Assembly (NCBI GenBank): GCA_902786205.1
Contig: CADABQ010000020.1
Coordinates: 1-42,190 of the forward strand
Origin: an uncultured Lachnospiraceae bacterium
Lineage (GTDB): Bacteria; Bacillota; Clostridia; Lachnospirales; Lachnospiraceae
Direction: 5' to 3'
Length of the DNA stretch: 42,190 bases
Shown: in pieces, positions 32,861 through 41,666 of the stretch
How the letters are laid out: every line of letters begins with the position of its first letter
Position numbering within the stretch: position 1 is the first letter of the stretch
Made by a program: the position numbers and the translations under genes
Notes under the pieces: generated by a model
Databases searched by the model: none
What the model saw: only the letters and a program-made list of their open reading frames with translations
Told to the model about the DNA's origin: nothing

Positions 32861-33604
32861 ATGGAAGAAAAAGAAATTGTTTCTATGGATAATGTGATTG
32901 TTACCTATCCAACAGGTACACAAGCATTAAAAAAAGTAAATATAAGGATTGCAAAGGGAGAATTTGTATTTGTTGTGGGTGCGAGTGGATCTGGAAAATC
33001 AACTTTTATTAAAGTGTTGTTGCGTGAAATTGCACCGAATTCTGGTCGGATTTTAATTAATGGCAAAGATATTACAAATTTGAAGCATAAGCAGGTAGCC
33101 GCATATCGAAGGAAAATTGGTTGTGTGTTTCAGGATTTTCGGTTATTGAAGGATCGTAATGTTTATGAAAATGTGGCATTTGCGCAAAAGGTGATTGGAG
33201 TGCCACATAAATTAATAGGACAAAATGTAAGAAGAATTTTGACATTAGTTGGTTTGGGAGACAAGGAACAGGTGCTTCCAAAACAATTATCCGGCGGAGA
33301 GCAACAGAGAGTTGCACTTGCAAGAGCATTAGTGAACAAGCCGGCAATGCTTTTGGCGGATGAACCTACGGGAAATTTGGATCCGAAAACATCTATGGAA
33401 ATCATGCAATTACTGGAAGCAATTAACCAACAGGGAACTACGGTGATTGTGGTAACCCATGATAATGAAATTGTCAATCAGATGCGAAAACGTGTGATTA
33501 CCTTAAAAGAGGGAGAGGTTTATCAAGATGAAGAAGATGGAAGTTATGCAAAAAGCCTTTCTATTCAAAATGAGAGTTTGTTTTCGGGATTGGCTCGATT
33601 ATAG
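32861..33604 (+). CDS. ftsE: Cell division ATPase FtsE
   Basis: This 247-residue ABC-type ATPase pairs with FtsX to control peptidoglycan hydrolases at division. Walker A is GASGSGKST, the Q-loop FQDFRLL (the FtsE hallmark), the signature LSGGEQQR, Walker B LADEPTGNLDP and the switch His VTHDNE. The ATG at 32861 has GAGGTGTGGA upstream. ftsX follows 56 bp downstream, with the M23 hydrolase and ctpA after it, so an operon ftsE-ftsX-hydrolase-ctpA is likely. Confidence 0.95.
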   Translation: MEEKEIVSMDNVIVTYPTGTQALKKVNIRIAKGEFVFVVGASGSGKSTFIKVLLREIAPNSGRILINGKDITNLKHKQVAAYRRKIGCVFQDFRLLKDRNVYENVAFAQKVIGVPHKLIGQNVRRILTLVGLGDKEQVLPKQLSGGEQQRVALARALVNKPAMLLADEPTGNLDPKTSMEIMQLLEAINQQGTTVIVVTHDNEIVNQMRKRVITLKEGEVYQDEEDGSYAKSLSIQNESLFSGLARL

Positions 33605-33660
33605 GATACAAAATTTAGTTATGGAAGAATAGATGGATGGTACAGGAGAGTGAAACGAAT

Positions 33661-34572
33661 ATGGAAAAAATAAACACATTATTTTATTGTATAGGACAGG
33701 GGTTTAAAAATATTAAAAGAAATCGGATGTTTTCTTTTACATCTGTCTGTACGATTACAGCGTGTCTGTTTTTGTTTGGTATTTTCTTTTCTCTTGTAAG
33801 CAATGTGCGTTATATGGTGAATAATATGGAGAAATCTGTAGCAGTGACAGCATTTTTTGAGCCGGGAACTACAGATAGCCGTATTGCGGAGATTGGCTTA
33901 GAGTTAAAGGGACGTTCCGATGTAAAAAAGGTAGAATATATTTCTGCTGAAGATGCCTGGAATCGTTTTAAAGGAGAAATTTTTGAAGGACAGCAGGATT
34001 TAGTGGATTCTTTTGGTACCGATAATCCATTAGCGGATTCTGCTTCTTATGAGATTTATGTGAAAGATGTAACAAAGCAAAAAGCTTTAGTAAAGGATTT
34101 AAAGAAAATGGATGGTATCCGAAAGGTAAATAGTTCGGATGAAACAGCAAAATTATTGATAAATTTTAATCGATTGATTAGTGTAGTATCTATTTTTATC
34201 ATAGCATTGCTTATGGCGGTATCTGTGTTTCTGATTAGCACAACGATATCTGTTGGAATTTCTGTTCGAAAAGAGGAAATCGGTATTATGCGTCTGATTG
34301 GTGCTACGGATTTCTTCGTGCAAGGTCCGTTTATTGTAGAGGGAATCATGATTGGGCTGATTGGTGCTGTTTTGCCATTGTTTCTATTAGCCATCATTTA
34401 TCATCAGTTGATTCAATGGTTATCGAATCGATTTTCTATTTTATCGGATTGGATGGTATTTATGAGTTTGCGAACAGAACTTTCCGTATTAGTACCGTTT
34501 TCTTTGGCATTAGGAGTTGGGATTGGATTACTTGGAAGTGGTCTGACAGTGAAGAGACATTTGAAAGTGTAA
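33661..34572 (+). CDS. ftsX: Cell division membrane protein FtsX
   Basis: This 303-residue protein has the FtsX plan: a cytoplasmic start (FKNIKRNRMFSFTSVCTITACLFLFGIF), a first helix, an extracellular domain of about 120 residues (MEKSVAVTAFFEPGTTDSRIAEIG, KKVEYISAEDAWNRFK), and three C-terminal helices (VVSIFIIALLMAVSVFL, IMIGLIGAVLPLFLLAIIY, VLVPFSLALGVGIGLLG). The signature EEIGIMRLIGAT lies between helices 2 and 3. The extracellular domain would bind and activate the hydrolase encoded 15 bp downstream. The ATG at 33661 is chosen by family start, with AGGAGA 11 nt upstream. Confidence 0.94.
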   Translation: MEKINTLFYCIGQGFKNIKRNRMFSFTSVCTITACLFLFGIFFSLVSNVRYMVNNMEKSVAVTAFFEPGTTDSRIAEIGLELKGRSDVKKVEYISAEDAWNRFKGEIFEGQQDLVDSFGTDNPLADSASYEIYVKDVTKQKALVKDLKKMDGIRKVNSSDETAKLLINFNRLISVVSIFIIALLMAVSVFLISTTISVGISVRKEEIGIMRLIGATDFFVQGPFIVEGIMIGLIGAVLPLFLLAIIYHQLIQWLSNRFSILSDWMVFMSLRTELSVLVPFSLALGVGIGLLGSGLTVKRHLKV

Positions 34573-34587
34573 GGAGAGGAAACTGGT

Positions 34588-35754
34588 ATGAAGATTCGGA
34601 AAATGATAGCATATATTAGTATTTGTACACTTTTGGCGGGAACGGTCGTGCCGCAAAGATATAATAGCAAGGCAGACGAGCTGGGGGATGCAGAGCAGGA
34701 GAAACAACGTTTAAAAGACAGAAAGGAGGAGGCGGAAAAAGAACTTTCTACATTGGAAGAGGAAAAAGATGATTTGTTGGATAGTATTGAAAAGTTGGAT
34801 AAAAAGATGGAAAGTGTTAGTGAACATTTAGATGAGGTCAATAAGAATTATTCAAAGGCATCCTCAGAACTGGAAACACTTACAGGAGAATTAAGTCTGG
34901 CAGAACAAAAAGAGGCTTCACAATATGCAACTATGAAAAAACGTATTAAATATATGTATGAAAATGGAAACCAGAGCTATTTGGATATTATTTTATCTGC
35001 CAAAAATATAGGTGATTTTCTAAATCGTGTGGAATATGTGAATAAAATTACGACATATGATAATAAAATGTTGAAGGAATACAAAAATACCAAAAATGAA
35101 GTGACCGAAAAAAAAGCGGCAGCTCAGGAAAAGAAAAGTCAATTGGAAGTGCTGCAAGAGGAGGTTACACTAGAGCAGGACAATCTAAAAGCGTTATCTG
35201 ATAAAAAACAGAAACGTCTAAAAGAGTATACCACATCGATTGATACAAAATCTGAGGAAGCGAAGGCATATCAAAAGAAGATAGAAAAGAAAGAAAAAGA
35301 GATTGAACAGCTTTTGCTAAAACAGGCAAAAGATACGGGATTTTCTGGCGAGCGGGTAGAAGATGGATTTATCTGGCCATTGGCAGTAAGTGGTAGAATT
35401 ACTTCTCATTTTGGCCGAAGATCGGCACCGACAGCGGGAGCTAGTACCTTCCACAAAGGTATTGATATTGCAGCACCTGCCGGGACTGCTATTTATGCAG
35501 CAGCAGATGGAACGGTTACGACTTCGGTTTATTCTTCTTCAGCGGGAAATTACGTAATGATTAATCACGGAAATGGATTGTTTACGGTATATATGCATGC
35601 ATCCAGAAGATATTGTAAAGTGGGAGATAAAGTTTCGCAAGGAGAACAAATTGCAGCAGTTGGTTCTACGGGAATTTCCACTGGAGCACATTTGCACTTT
35701 GGTGTGATCAGTAATGGAAATTATGTGAATCCAGAAAATTATGTGTCACGATAA
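34588..35754 (+). CDS. Secreted coiled-coil M23 peptidase (EnvC/PcsB-like peptidoglycan hydrolase partner of FtsEX)
   Basis: This 388-residue protein has an N-terminal signal peptide (MKIRKMIAYISICTLLAGTV). About 220 residues of heptad-rich coiled coil follow (KQRLKDRKEEAEKELSTLEEEKDD, and so on). The C-terminal M23 zinc metallopeptidase domain has HKGIDIAAPAGT (HxxxD zinc ligands), NHGNGLFTVYMHA and HLHFGV (HxH). All ligand positions are intact. FtsEX-controlled hydrolases use such coiled coils to dock on FtsX. The ATG has GGAGAGGAAAC upstream, and it starts 15 bp after ftsX. Confidence 0.92.
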   Translation: MKIRKMIAYISICTLLAGTVVPQRYNSKADELGDAEQEKQRLKDRKEEAEKELSTLEEEKDDLLDSIEKLDKKMESVSEHLDEVNKNYSKASSELETLTGELSLAEQKEASQYATMKKRIKYMYENGNQSYLDIILSAKNIGDFLNRVEYVNKITTYDNKMLKEYKNTKNEVTEKKAAAQEKKSQLEVLQEEVTLEQDNLKALSDKKQKRLKEYTTSIDTKSEEAKAYQKKIEKKEKEIEQLLLKQAKDTGFSGERVEDGFIWPLAVSGRITSHFGRRSAPTAGASTFHKGIDIAAPAGTAIYAAADGTVTTSVYSSSAGNYVMINHGNGLFTVYMHASRRYCKVGDKVSQGEQIAAVGSTGISTGAHLHFGVISNGNYVNPENYVSR

Positions 35755-35842
35755 TTGGAGTTGTGGTGTTTGTTTTGTAAAACTTCGTAAAAAATAAAGG
35801 AAAGGAACAGGCGCAAGCAGAAACTTATATTTTTGTTAGCGT

Positions 35843-37075
35843 ATGTCAAAAATGGTAGAAAATATGAATAGGAAATTTTTAAAAGGGTGTATAGCAGGCG
35901 CAGGAATTGTATTAGCAATACAATTGGTATTGTTTGCTGCTTTCTCATTTGCTACAGGAGGAATAGGTGTGTATACCGGTGCTAAGTATAGTGCGTTGGG
36001 GAAATCTACGTCTTCTACGATGAGTAAAATGAATCATTTAAAATACTATATTGATAAATATTTTATGGAAGATGTAAAAGAGGATCAAATTTCAGAAGGT
36101 ATTTATAAGGGAATGTTTGAAGGGTTGCAAGATCCATATTCTTGTTATTATACAAAAGAAGAATATGCCTCTTTGCTAGAGGATTCCAATGGTGTTTATT
36201 GTGGAATTGGTGCAACAGTGGCACAGGATCCACAGACCGGGGTAATCTATATTGTGACATCGCTTAAAGGTGGTGCTGCGAAAGAGGCAGGAATAAAAAC
36301 TGGTGACATTATAGAGAAAGTAGCAGGAAAAGAGGTAACGGAAAAAGATTTAAGTGAAGTTGTTTCCATGATGAAGGGAAAAGAAGGAACTAAAGTTAAA
36401 GTTCAATTTTATCTTTCGAAAACCAAAGAGCACAAAACATTCCAATTGGAAAGAAAACAAATTGAGGTCCCTACCGTAGAGTATAAAATGGATGGCAAGA
36501 TTGGTTATATTGCAATATCTACGTTTGATGCACCTACCGATGAGCAGTTTATTCAAGCAATCAAAAACTTGGAAAAGAAAGGAATGGAAGGACTGATCAT
36601 TGATCTTAGAAATAATGGAGGCGGAATGTTAGAAAGCGTTGTAAATATGTTGGATTACATGCTTCCAAAAGGCAGCACGATTGTTTCTACAAAGGATAAA
36701 AATGGAAAGGGAGAAACGTATACTGCAAAATCAGAATCCTCCTTTAAACTACCGTTGACCGTGTTGATTAATGGAAATACAGCCAGTGCGTCAGAAGTTT
36801 TTTCCGGCGCAATTAAAGATTATGAAATGGGGCAGTTAGTAGGAACAACCAGTTTTGGAAAAGGTATCGTACAATCCGTAATTCCTTTAAAAGATGGCAC
36901 AGCAATAAAAATTACTACATCAAAGTATTATACACCGGCTGGAAAGAATATACATGGAACCGGAATTGATCCAGATGTAAAAGTAGAATTGGATACAGAC
37001 GGAAAGAGCGATAATCAATATAAAGAAGCGATGCGTTTGGTAAAAGCACAGGTAAAAAAAGCAAAAGAAAAGTAA
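35843..37075 (+). CDS. ctpA: S41 family C-terminal processing peptidase
   Basis: This 410-residue protease has an N-terminal membrane helix (CIAGAGIVLAIQLVLFAAFSF). A PDZ domain (VYCGIGATVAQDPQTG ... GIKTGDIIEKVAG) precedes the S41 catalytic domain. The catalytic Ser is in GNTASASEVF and the Lys in TTSFGKGIVQ. It may trim envelope proteins near the FtsEX hydrolase. The start is uncertain: ATGs at 35843, 35852 and 35864 all lack a clear ribosome site, and AAGGAAAGGA lies about 40 nt upstream. It is 88 bp after the M23 gene in the same direction. Confidence 0.92.
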   Translation: MSKMVENMNRKFLKGCIAGAGIVLAIQLVLFAAFSFATGGIGVYTGAKYSALGKSTSSTMSKMNHLKYYIDKYFMEDVKEDQISEGIYKGMFEGLQDPYSCYYTKEEYASLLEDSNGVYCGIGATVAQDPQTGVIYIVTSLKGGAAKEAGIKTGDIIEKVAGKEVTEKDLSEVVSMMKGKEGTKVKVQFYLSKTKEHKTFQLERKQIEVPTVEYKMDGKIGYIAISTFDAPTDEQFIQAIKNLEKKGMEGLIIDLRNNGGGMLESVVNMLDYMLPKGSTIVSTKDKNGKGETYTAKSESSFKLPLTVLINGNTASASEVFSGAIKDYEMGQLVGTTSFGKGIVQSVIPLKDGTAIKITTSKYYTPAGKNIHGTGIDPDVKVELDTDGKSDNQYKEAMRLVKAQVKKAKEK

Positions 37076-37080
37076 TATAG

Positions 37081-37117
37081 GAGCAAGAAGCAAAGTGGAT
37101 TGTGAAGAGCTTTTATT
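37081..37117 (+). repeat. GAGCAAG-type repeat, copy 3 (incomplete)
   Basis: The unit begins GAGCAAGAAGCAAAGTGGATTG and continues GTGAAGAGC, then diverges. It opens the 337-bp gap between ctpA and guaA. The remaining gap holds a small possible fold near 37170-37210, ATACC...GGTAT around CTGT...ACAG, and no known riboswitch. Confidence 0.45.
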
Positions 37118-37412
37118 GCGCTTTAAATGTTTTGTGTATAGTGGGGGAAAATAGACTTTCCTAAGAGGCATCGAAAATACCTATCTGTGACAAGCTACAG
37201 GTTGCCGCTGGTATCGTAAAAAGTAGAAAATTGGGACTGGTTTCTCGTTGAAAAATGTAGTAATATAAAAGATATGGACGGATTCGTCTAAAAAGAAAAT
37301 ATAGGCCGTTTAGAGGAATAAAAATTCTTTTCTAAATTGGTACAAACTACTAAAAATTGCAAGGAAGATGTATGTTTTTAGGTTGAAAATAATCATATAG
37401 GAGGAAGCTAGA

Positions 37413-38987
37413 TTGGAAAAAGAAACAATTATTGTACTGGACTTTGGTGGACAGTATAACCAATTAGTTGCACGTCGTGTTCGTGAATGCAATGTGTATT
37501 GTGAAATTTATTCATATCGTATCGAACTGGATAAAATTAAAGAAATGAATCCAAAGGGTATCATTTTGACAGGTGGACCAAATAGCTGTTATGAGCCAGA
37601 TTCACCTACTTATTCCAAGGAATTATTTGAACTTGGTATTCCAGTATTAGGACTTTGCTATGGTGCACAATTGATGATGCATGTATTGGGCGGAGAGGTA
37701 ATTACTCCAGAGGTTGGAGAATATGGAAAGACAGATATTACTTACACAGAAAATGCAGTATTGTTCCAAGATATTCCAAAGCAGTCTGTTTGCTGGATGA
37801 GCCATTTTGATCGCATTTCCAAAGCAGCACCAGGATTTGAAATCACTGCTTCTACAGCAGATTGTCCAATCGCAGCTACTCAGAATGTAGATAAAAAGCT
37901 TTATGCGATTCAGTTCCATCCGGAAGTGTTGCATACAGAGCATGGAACAGAAATGATTGATAACTTCGTAAAGAAGGTCTGTGGCTGTGCTGGAACATGG
38001 AGAATGGATTCTTTTGTAGAAAACACAATTACAGAAGTGCGTAACAAAGTAGGAAATGGTAAGGTGCTTCTTGCACTTTCCGGTGGAGTAGATTCTTCGG
38101 TTCTTGCAGCGTTACTTGCAAAGGCCATTGGAAATCAGCTTACTTGTGTATTTGTGGATCATGGGCTTCTTCGTAAGAACGAAGGGGATGAAGTAGAAGG
38201 TGTATTCGGCGAAAATGGCGAATTTGACATCAACTTTATCCGCGTCAATGCACAGGAGAGATATTATGAAAAGCTTGCTGGTGTAACTGAGCCAGAAGCT
38301 AAGAGAAAGATTATCGGAGAAGAGTTTATCCGTGTATTTGAGGAAGAGGCTAAGAAAATTGGCACAGTAGATTTCCTTGCACAGGGAACTATTTATCCAG
38401 ACGTAGTAGAGTCAGGACTGGGCGGAGAATCCGCAGTCATTAAATCACACCACAATGTAGGTGGATTACCAGATTATGTGGATTTCAAGGATATTATTGA
38501 GCCACTTCGTGCATTATTTAAAGATGAAGTGCGTAAGGTAGGATTGGAGCTTGGACTTCCAGAATACTTAGTATATCGTCAGCCATTCCCAGGCCCAGGA
38601 CTTGGTATCCGCATCATCGGTGAGGTAACGGCAGAAAAGGTACGCATTGTACAAGACGCAGATGCTATCTACCGAGAAGAAGTGGATAAAGCAGCCGCAG
38701 AATATAAACAGGCAAACGGTGTAGAAGCACCATGGATGCCAAACCAGTATTTTGCCGCATTAACAAACATGAGATCCGTAGGTGTCATGGGGGATGAGAG
38801 AACCTATGATTATGCCGTAGCGGTAAGAGCCGTCAGAACGGTGGACTTTATGACCGCCGAGGCAGCAGAAATACCATTTGAGGTATTGCAGACAGTGATG
38901 AGCAGAATCATCAATGAGGTGAAGGGGGTTAATCGTGTATTCTACGATTTGACCAGTAAGCCACCTGGAACGATTGAGTTTGAATAG
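37413..38987 (+). CDS. guaA: GMP synthase (glutamine-hydrolysing)
   Basis: This 524-residue enzyme converts XMP to GMP. The N-terminal class I glutamine amidotransferase domain has the nucleophile Cys in [11 protein letters not shown] and the His-Glu pair in IQFHPEV. The ATP pyrophosphatase domain has the P-loop [15 protein letters not shown], and the C-terminal dimer domain has [15 protein letters not shown] and ends KPPGTIEFE. The start is TTG at 37413 with an ideal AGGAGGAAG upstream. The 3' end is intact, and the element to its right is a candidate insertion there, since guaA 3' ends are known integration sites. Confidence 0.96.
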   Translation: MEKETIIVLDFGGQYNQLVARRVRECNVYCEIYSYRIELDKIKEMNPKGIILTGGPNSCYEPDSPTYSKELFELGIPVLGLCYGAQLMMHVLGGEVITPEVGEYGKTDITYTENAVLFQDIPKQSVCWMSHFDRISKAAPGFEITASTADCPIAATQNVDKKLYAIQFHPEVLHTEHGTEMIDNFVKKVCGCAGTWRMDSFVENTITEVRNKVGNGKVLLALSGGVDSSVLAALLAKAIGNQLTCVFVDHGLLRKNEGDEVEGVFGENGEFDINFIRVNAQERYYEKLAGVTEPEAKRKIIGEEFIRVFEEEAKKIGTVDFLAQGTIYPDVVESGLGGESAVIKSHHNVGGLPDYVDFKDIIEPLRALFKDEVRKVGLELGLPEYLVYRQPFPGPGLGIRIIGEVTAEKVRIVQDADAIYREEVDKAAAEYKQANGVEAPWMPNQYFAALTNMRSVGVMGDERTYDYAVAVRAVRTVDFMTAEAAEIPFEVLQTVMSRIINEVKGVNRVFYDLTSKPPGTIEFE

Positions 38988-39024
38988 TTCGATTGGTTTG
39001 AAAAAGCCAGTAAACATGCATACT

Positions 39025-39042
39025 CCAAACAAATTTGTTTAG
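39025..39042 (+). promoter_or_regulatory. XRE operator copy 1 (CTAAAC-N6-GTTTAG family)
   Basis: CCAAAC-AAATTT-GTTTAG is a near-perfect palindrome. It sits 4 bp before a TTGACA (39046-39051) that could drive a short transcript into the terminator at 39112-39152. Confidence 0.6.
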
Positions 39043-39111
39043 TGTTTGACAACGTTTTGGCAACAAGAACTATTCAATTTTGGTACGAAAAAAATATCTA
39101 TTTTGAAAAAG

Positions 39112-39152
39112 ATCCTTACTGATTTTTTTGTGAAATCAGTAAGGATTTTTTT
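39112..39152. terminator. Bidirectional terminator between guaA and the XRE gene
   Basis: ATCCTTACTGATTT (39112-39125) pairs with AAATCAGTAAGGAT (39133-39146). A T-run follows on the plus strand and an A-run precedes it, so it can serve both convergent genes. It overlaps the last codon or two of the XRE gene. Confidence 0.8.
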
Positions 39153-39636
39153 AGTTTTCATTTTTATCTTTCAGTTGATTCTTATTTCTATCAGCTTCTG
39201 AATGTGGATAGTGATATCTCCATTCATCATATTCTTGTTTGCTGATTTTTCCGTTTTCTAATTGAACAGACTGTTTATGCCATGCTTCCAAAGCATCGTA
39301 TAGACCTTGTTGTGTAGATATAGAGGCATCAAAAGAAATGGAGTACGAAGAACCATTGGCTGATATTTTTACTCCATACATATCTTCTAAAGCAAAAAGT
39401 GTGTGGATCAGACCAATGTAGGTATCAATATCCGGGACAGATAATGCTTTTGGATGAACATTGAGGGTATCTGCGATCATCGAAAGCATATCATCTTTTG
39501 GAACTCTGGTTTCCGATTCGTATTGGGCAACACGAACATCGGAAGTTTTTCCTTTAAACCCCAGAGCTTCTCCAAGTTCCTTTTGTGTAAGTCCTCTTAG
39601 GGAACGTATATATTTAATTCGTTTTCCTATTGCCAT
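39151..39636 (-). CDS. XRE family repressor of the mobile element
   Basis: This 161-residue protein has an N-terminal Cro/CI-type helix-turn-helix (IGKRIKYIRSLRGLTQKELGEALGF ... VRVAQYESETRVPKDDML) over residues 1-70. The C-terminal 90 residues form an unassigned domain with a charged tail (ADRNKNQLKDKNEN). It diverges from the xis/int genes and has AGGAGGTC before its ATG. Five copies of the palindrome CTAAAC-N6-GTTTAG surround it, so it very likely represses itself and the integration genes. There is no visible peptidase domain; how it is inactivated is unknown. Confidence 0.88.
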   Translation of the reverse strand: MAIGKRIKYIRSLRGLTQKELGEALGFKGKTSDVRVAQYESETRVPKDDMLSMIADTLNVHPKALSVPDIDTYIGLIHTLFALEDMYGVKISANGSSYSISFDASISTQQGLYDALEAWHKQSVQLENGKISKQEYDEWRYHYPHSEADRNKNQLKDKNEN

Positions 39637-39647
39637 TTTATGACCTC

Positions 39648-39665
39648 CTAAACAAATATGTTTTA
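39648..39665 (+). promoter_or_regulatory. XRE operator copy 2, over the XRE gene's ribosome site
   Basis: CTAAAC-AAATAT-GTTTTA directly abuts the AGGAGG of the minus-strand XRE gene. Just beyond it a minus-strand promoter is seen: TTGCGC (plus 39692-39697) and TATACT (plus 39669-39674), 17 bp apart. Confidence 0.65.
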
Positions 39666-39703
39666 TTCAGTATAACATATAGAAAAATGGTGCGCAATAA
39701 AAA

Positions 39704-39791
39704 CTAAACAGAAAAGTTTAATAAAAATACTTGACTTAAACGAAAATGTTTAGTATTATGTAAAACACAATAACTAAACAAAAAAGTTTAG
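39704..39791 (+). promoter_or_regulatory. Rightward promoter and XRE operator copies 3-5
   Basis: Copy 3 is CTAAAC-AGAAAA-GTTTAA (39704-39721). Copy 4 is TTAAAC-GAAAAT-GTTTAG (39736-39753). Copy 5 is CTAAAC-AAAAAA-GTTTAG (39774-39791), a perfect match. Copy 4 lies exactly between TTGACT (39731-39736) and TATTAT (39754-39759), so a bound repressor would block the promoter for xis and int. The copies start 32 and 38 bp apart. Confidence 0.75.
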
Positions 39792-39931
39792 TGAATATTT
39801 GGTTGTTATATGGAAGATTGGAGTAGAACTCTATAAAAGATGAATAAAGAGCCATGAATTTACAACCAAATCGTAAAAGTAATATGTATGAGTGAGTGGA
39901 TAAATAATCCGATTGGAAGGAGAGATATATT

Positions 39932-40111
39932 ATGAAGGAATCAATCGTAATGAATGTGCAGGAAGTAGCGGAGGCTTTACAGGTATCAGAACCGAAAGCT
40001 TATCAGATCATTAGAGAAATCAATCAGGAACTTGAAGAAAAAGGGTATATCACTGTGCGGGGTAAGGTGAACAGGGATTACTTTTATAAAAGAGTATGTT
40101 GCAATGATTGA
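39932..40111 (+). CDS. Small excisionase-like DNA-binding protein
   Basis: This 59-residue protein starts MKESIVMNVQEVAEALQVSE and continues AYQIIREINQELEEKGYI, a winged-helix pattern like that of transposon excisionases and AlpA-type proteins. The C-terminus (VRGKVNRDYFYKRV) would form the wing. GGAAGGAGAG lies 5 nt or so before the ATG. It ends 23 bp before the integrase gene, the usual xis-int order. It probably directs excision of the element; it could instead be a small regulator. Confidence 0.78.
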   Translation: MKESIVMNVQEVAEALQVSEPKAYQIIREINQELEEKGYITVRGKVNRDYFYKRVCCND

Positions 40112-40134
40112 CGCAAGTGAAAGGAGTTGGTTAT

Positions 40135-41229
40135 ATGGCAGTTTATAAAGATGGAAACAGATGGAGAGTAGTTTTTCGGTATACAAACTGGAAAGGGGAA
40201 CGAAAGCAGACCAGTAAAAGAGGATTTGAAACAAAGAAGGAAGCGGTAGCTTGGGAACGAGAGGAGTTATTGAAGCTAAATGTCAAGATGGATATGTCAT
40301 TCGAAAGATTTTTTCAGTTATATGAGCAGGACAAAACAAAGCGAGTGAAAAAGAGTACATGGGCTTCCAAGAAGGTGATTATCGAAAAGAAGATTCTCCC
40401 GTATTTTAAGAACAAGAGAATGGATGAGATTGAACCCAAAGATATCATTGCGTGGCAGAATGAATTATTAGCCTTTCGTTATCCATCCGGAAAGGCGTAT
40501 TCTCAAACGTATTTGAAAACAATTCATGCACAGCTCAGTGCAATATTTAATCATGCGGTCAGGTATTATCATCTTCCATACAATCCGGCACAACGAGCAG
40601 GTGCTATGGGTTCAGAACATCATAAAGAAATGTTGTTTTGGACCCAGGAAGAGTATCGTAAGTTTTCTGAAGCGATAATGGATAAGCCAGTTTCCTTTTA
40701 TGCATTTGAGATATTGTACTGGTGTGGATTAAGGTGTGGGGAAATGTTGGCATTGACACCGGAGGATTTCGATTTTGAAAAGGGAACCTTAACCATAAGT
40801 AAATCCTATCAACGTCTGGGTGGGGAAGATTTGATTACCTCACCCAAGACGATAAAAAGTAATCGAACCATAAAGATTCCCAAGTTTTTATGTGAGGAGA
40901 TACAAGATTATCTTGCGATGTTGTATCAGCCACAACCGGATACAAGAATATTTCAGATAACGAAATCGTATCTGCATCACGAGATGGATCGAGGAGCAAA
41001 AAAGGCAGGAGTGAAAAGAATACGAATCCATGATTTACGACATTCGCATATATCGTTACTGATTGAAATGGGATTTACCGCTTTGGCTATTGCAGATCGG
41101 GTGGGGCATGAAAGTATAGATATAACATATCGGTATGCGCATTTGTTCCCGTCAAAGCAGACGGAAATGGCTGATCGATTGGATTTGGAACGCCTGGATA
41201 TGCAAAAGAAAAGTGAAGAATTGGTCTAA
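40135..41229 (+). CDS. int: Tyrosine recombinase (integrase) of the mobile element
   Basis: This 364-residue site-specific recombinase has an N-terminal arm-binding domain (VYKDGNRWRVVFRYTNWKGERKQTSKRGFETKKEA), a SAM-like core-binding domain and the catalytic domain. Catalytic residues are the first Arg in WCGLRCGEMLAL, His-x-x-Arg in RIHDLRHSH, the His in VGHESIDITY, and the nucleophile Tyr in YRYAHLF. All are present, so it should be active. It is of the Tn916/phage Int type. The ATG at 40135 has AAAGGAG upstream. It lies 23 bp after the xis-like gene. Confidence 0.95.
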   Translation: MAVYKDGNRWRVVFRYTNWKGERKQTSKRGFETKKEAVAWEREELLKLNVKMDMSFERFFQLYEQDKTKRVKKSTWASKKVIIEKKILPYFKNKRMDEIEPKDIIAWQNELLAFRYPSGKAYSQTYLKTIHAQLSAIFNHAVRYYHLPYNPAQRAGAMGSEHHKEMLFWTQEEYRKFSEAIMDKPVSFYAFEILYWCGLRCGEMLALTPEDFDFEKGTLTISKSYQRLGGEDLITSPKTIKSNRTIKIPKFLCEEIQDYLAMLYQPQPDTRIFQITKSYLHHEMDRGAKKAGVKRIRIHDLRHSHISLLIEMGFTALAIADRVGHESIDITYRYAHLFPSKQTEMADRLDLERLDMQKKSEELV

Positions 41230-41244
41230 GGTAGGTGATGCATA

Positions 41245-41571
41245 ATGCAAAAAAGTCTTGATGCCAAGGGAAGAACACGAAACAAGAATATTGGTTTTCG
41301 GGTTTCAGAAGAAGAAGCAAAGCAAATTAACGAGCTGGTGGCACTTTCAGGTTTGAAGAAGCAGGAATATATCATGAGTAGATTACTTAATCGGGAGATT
41401 CTGGTAAGTCCTAATCCGAGGGTATATATGGCACTTAAGAATAGGTTGGAGGCTGTGTATGGTGAATTGAAAAGGATTGAAACCTGCGGGCAGTTAAGTG
41501 ATGAATTTATTGAAATGATGAATGTTGTTACAGGTATGCTTCGTCATATGAAAGGAAACGCAGAGGATTAG
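41245..41571 (+). CDS. MobC-like mobilization / relaxosome accessory protein
   Basis: This 108-residue protein resembles plasmid mobilization proteins of the MobC type, with a ribbon-helix-helix start: NKNIGFRVSEEEAKQINELVALSGLKKQEYIMSRLL. The C-terminal half is helical (YGELKRIETCGQL ... MNVVTGMLRHMK). Such proteins help the relaxase open DNA at oriT. The start is ATG with TAGGTGATG upstream, 15 bp after int. It supports a conjugative or mobilizable element. No relaxase is within the window. Confidence 0.75.
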   Translation: MQKSLDAKGRTRNKNIGFRVSEEEAKQINELVALSGLKKQEYIMSRLLNREILVSPNPRVYMALKNRLEAVYGELKRIETCGQLSDEFIEMMNVVTGMLRHMKGNAED

Positions 41572-41666
41572 TTTGTAATGACCATGTAGAAATTTGGAGA
41601 TAATCCTAATTCTGCATGGTCTTCAATGGAGTGAAAATATAAAAAATACAAAGGAGCGTGTTGGTC

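Noticed and set aside
35843..35863. Firm choice among three ATG starts of ctpA
   Set aside because: None has a clear ribosome site, so the longest was kept without confidence in the exact start.
37120..37412. Purine riboswitch before guaA
   Set aside because: The conserved loop sequences of the purine aptamer as I know it are absent.
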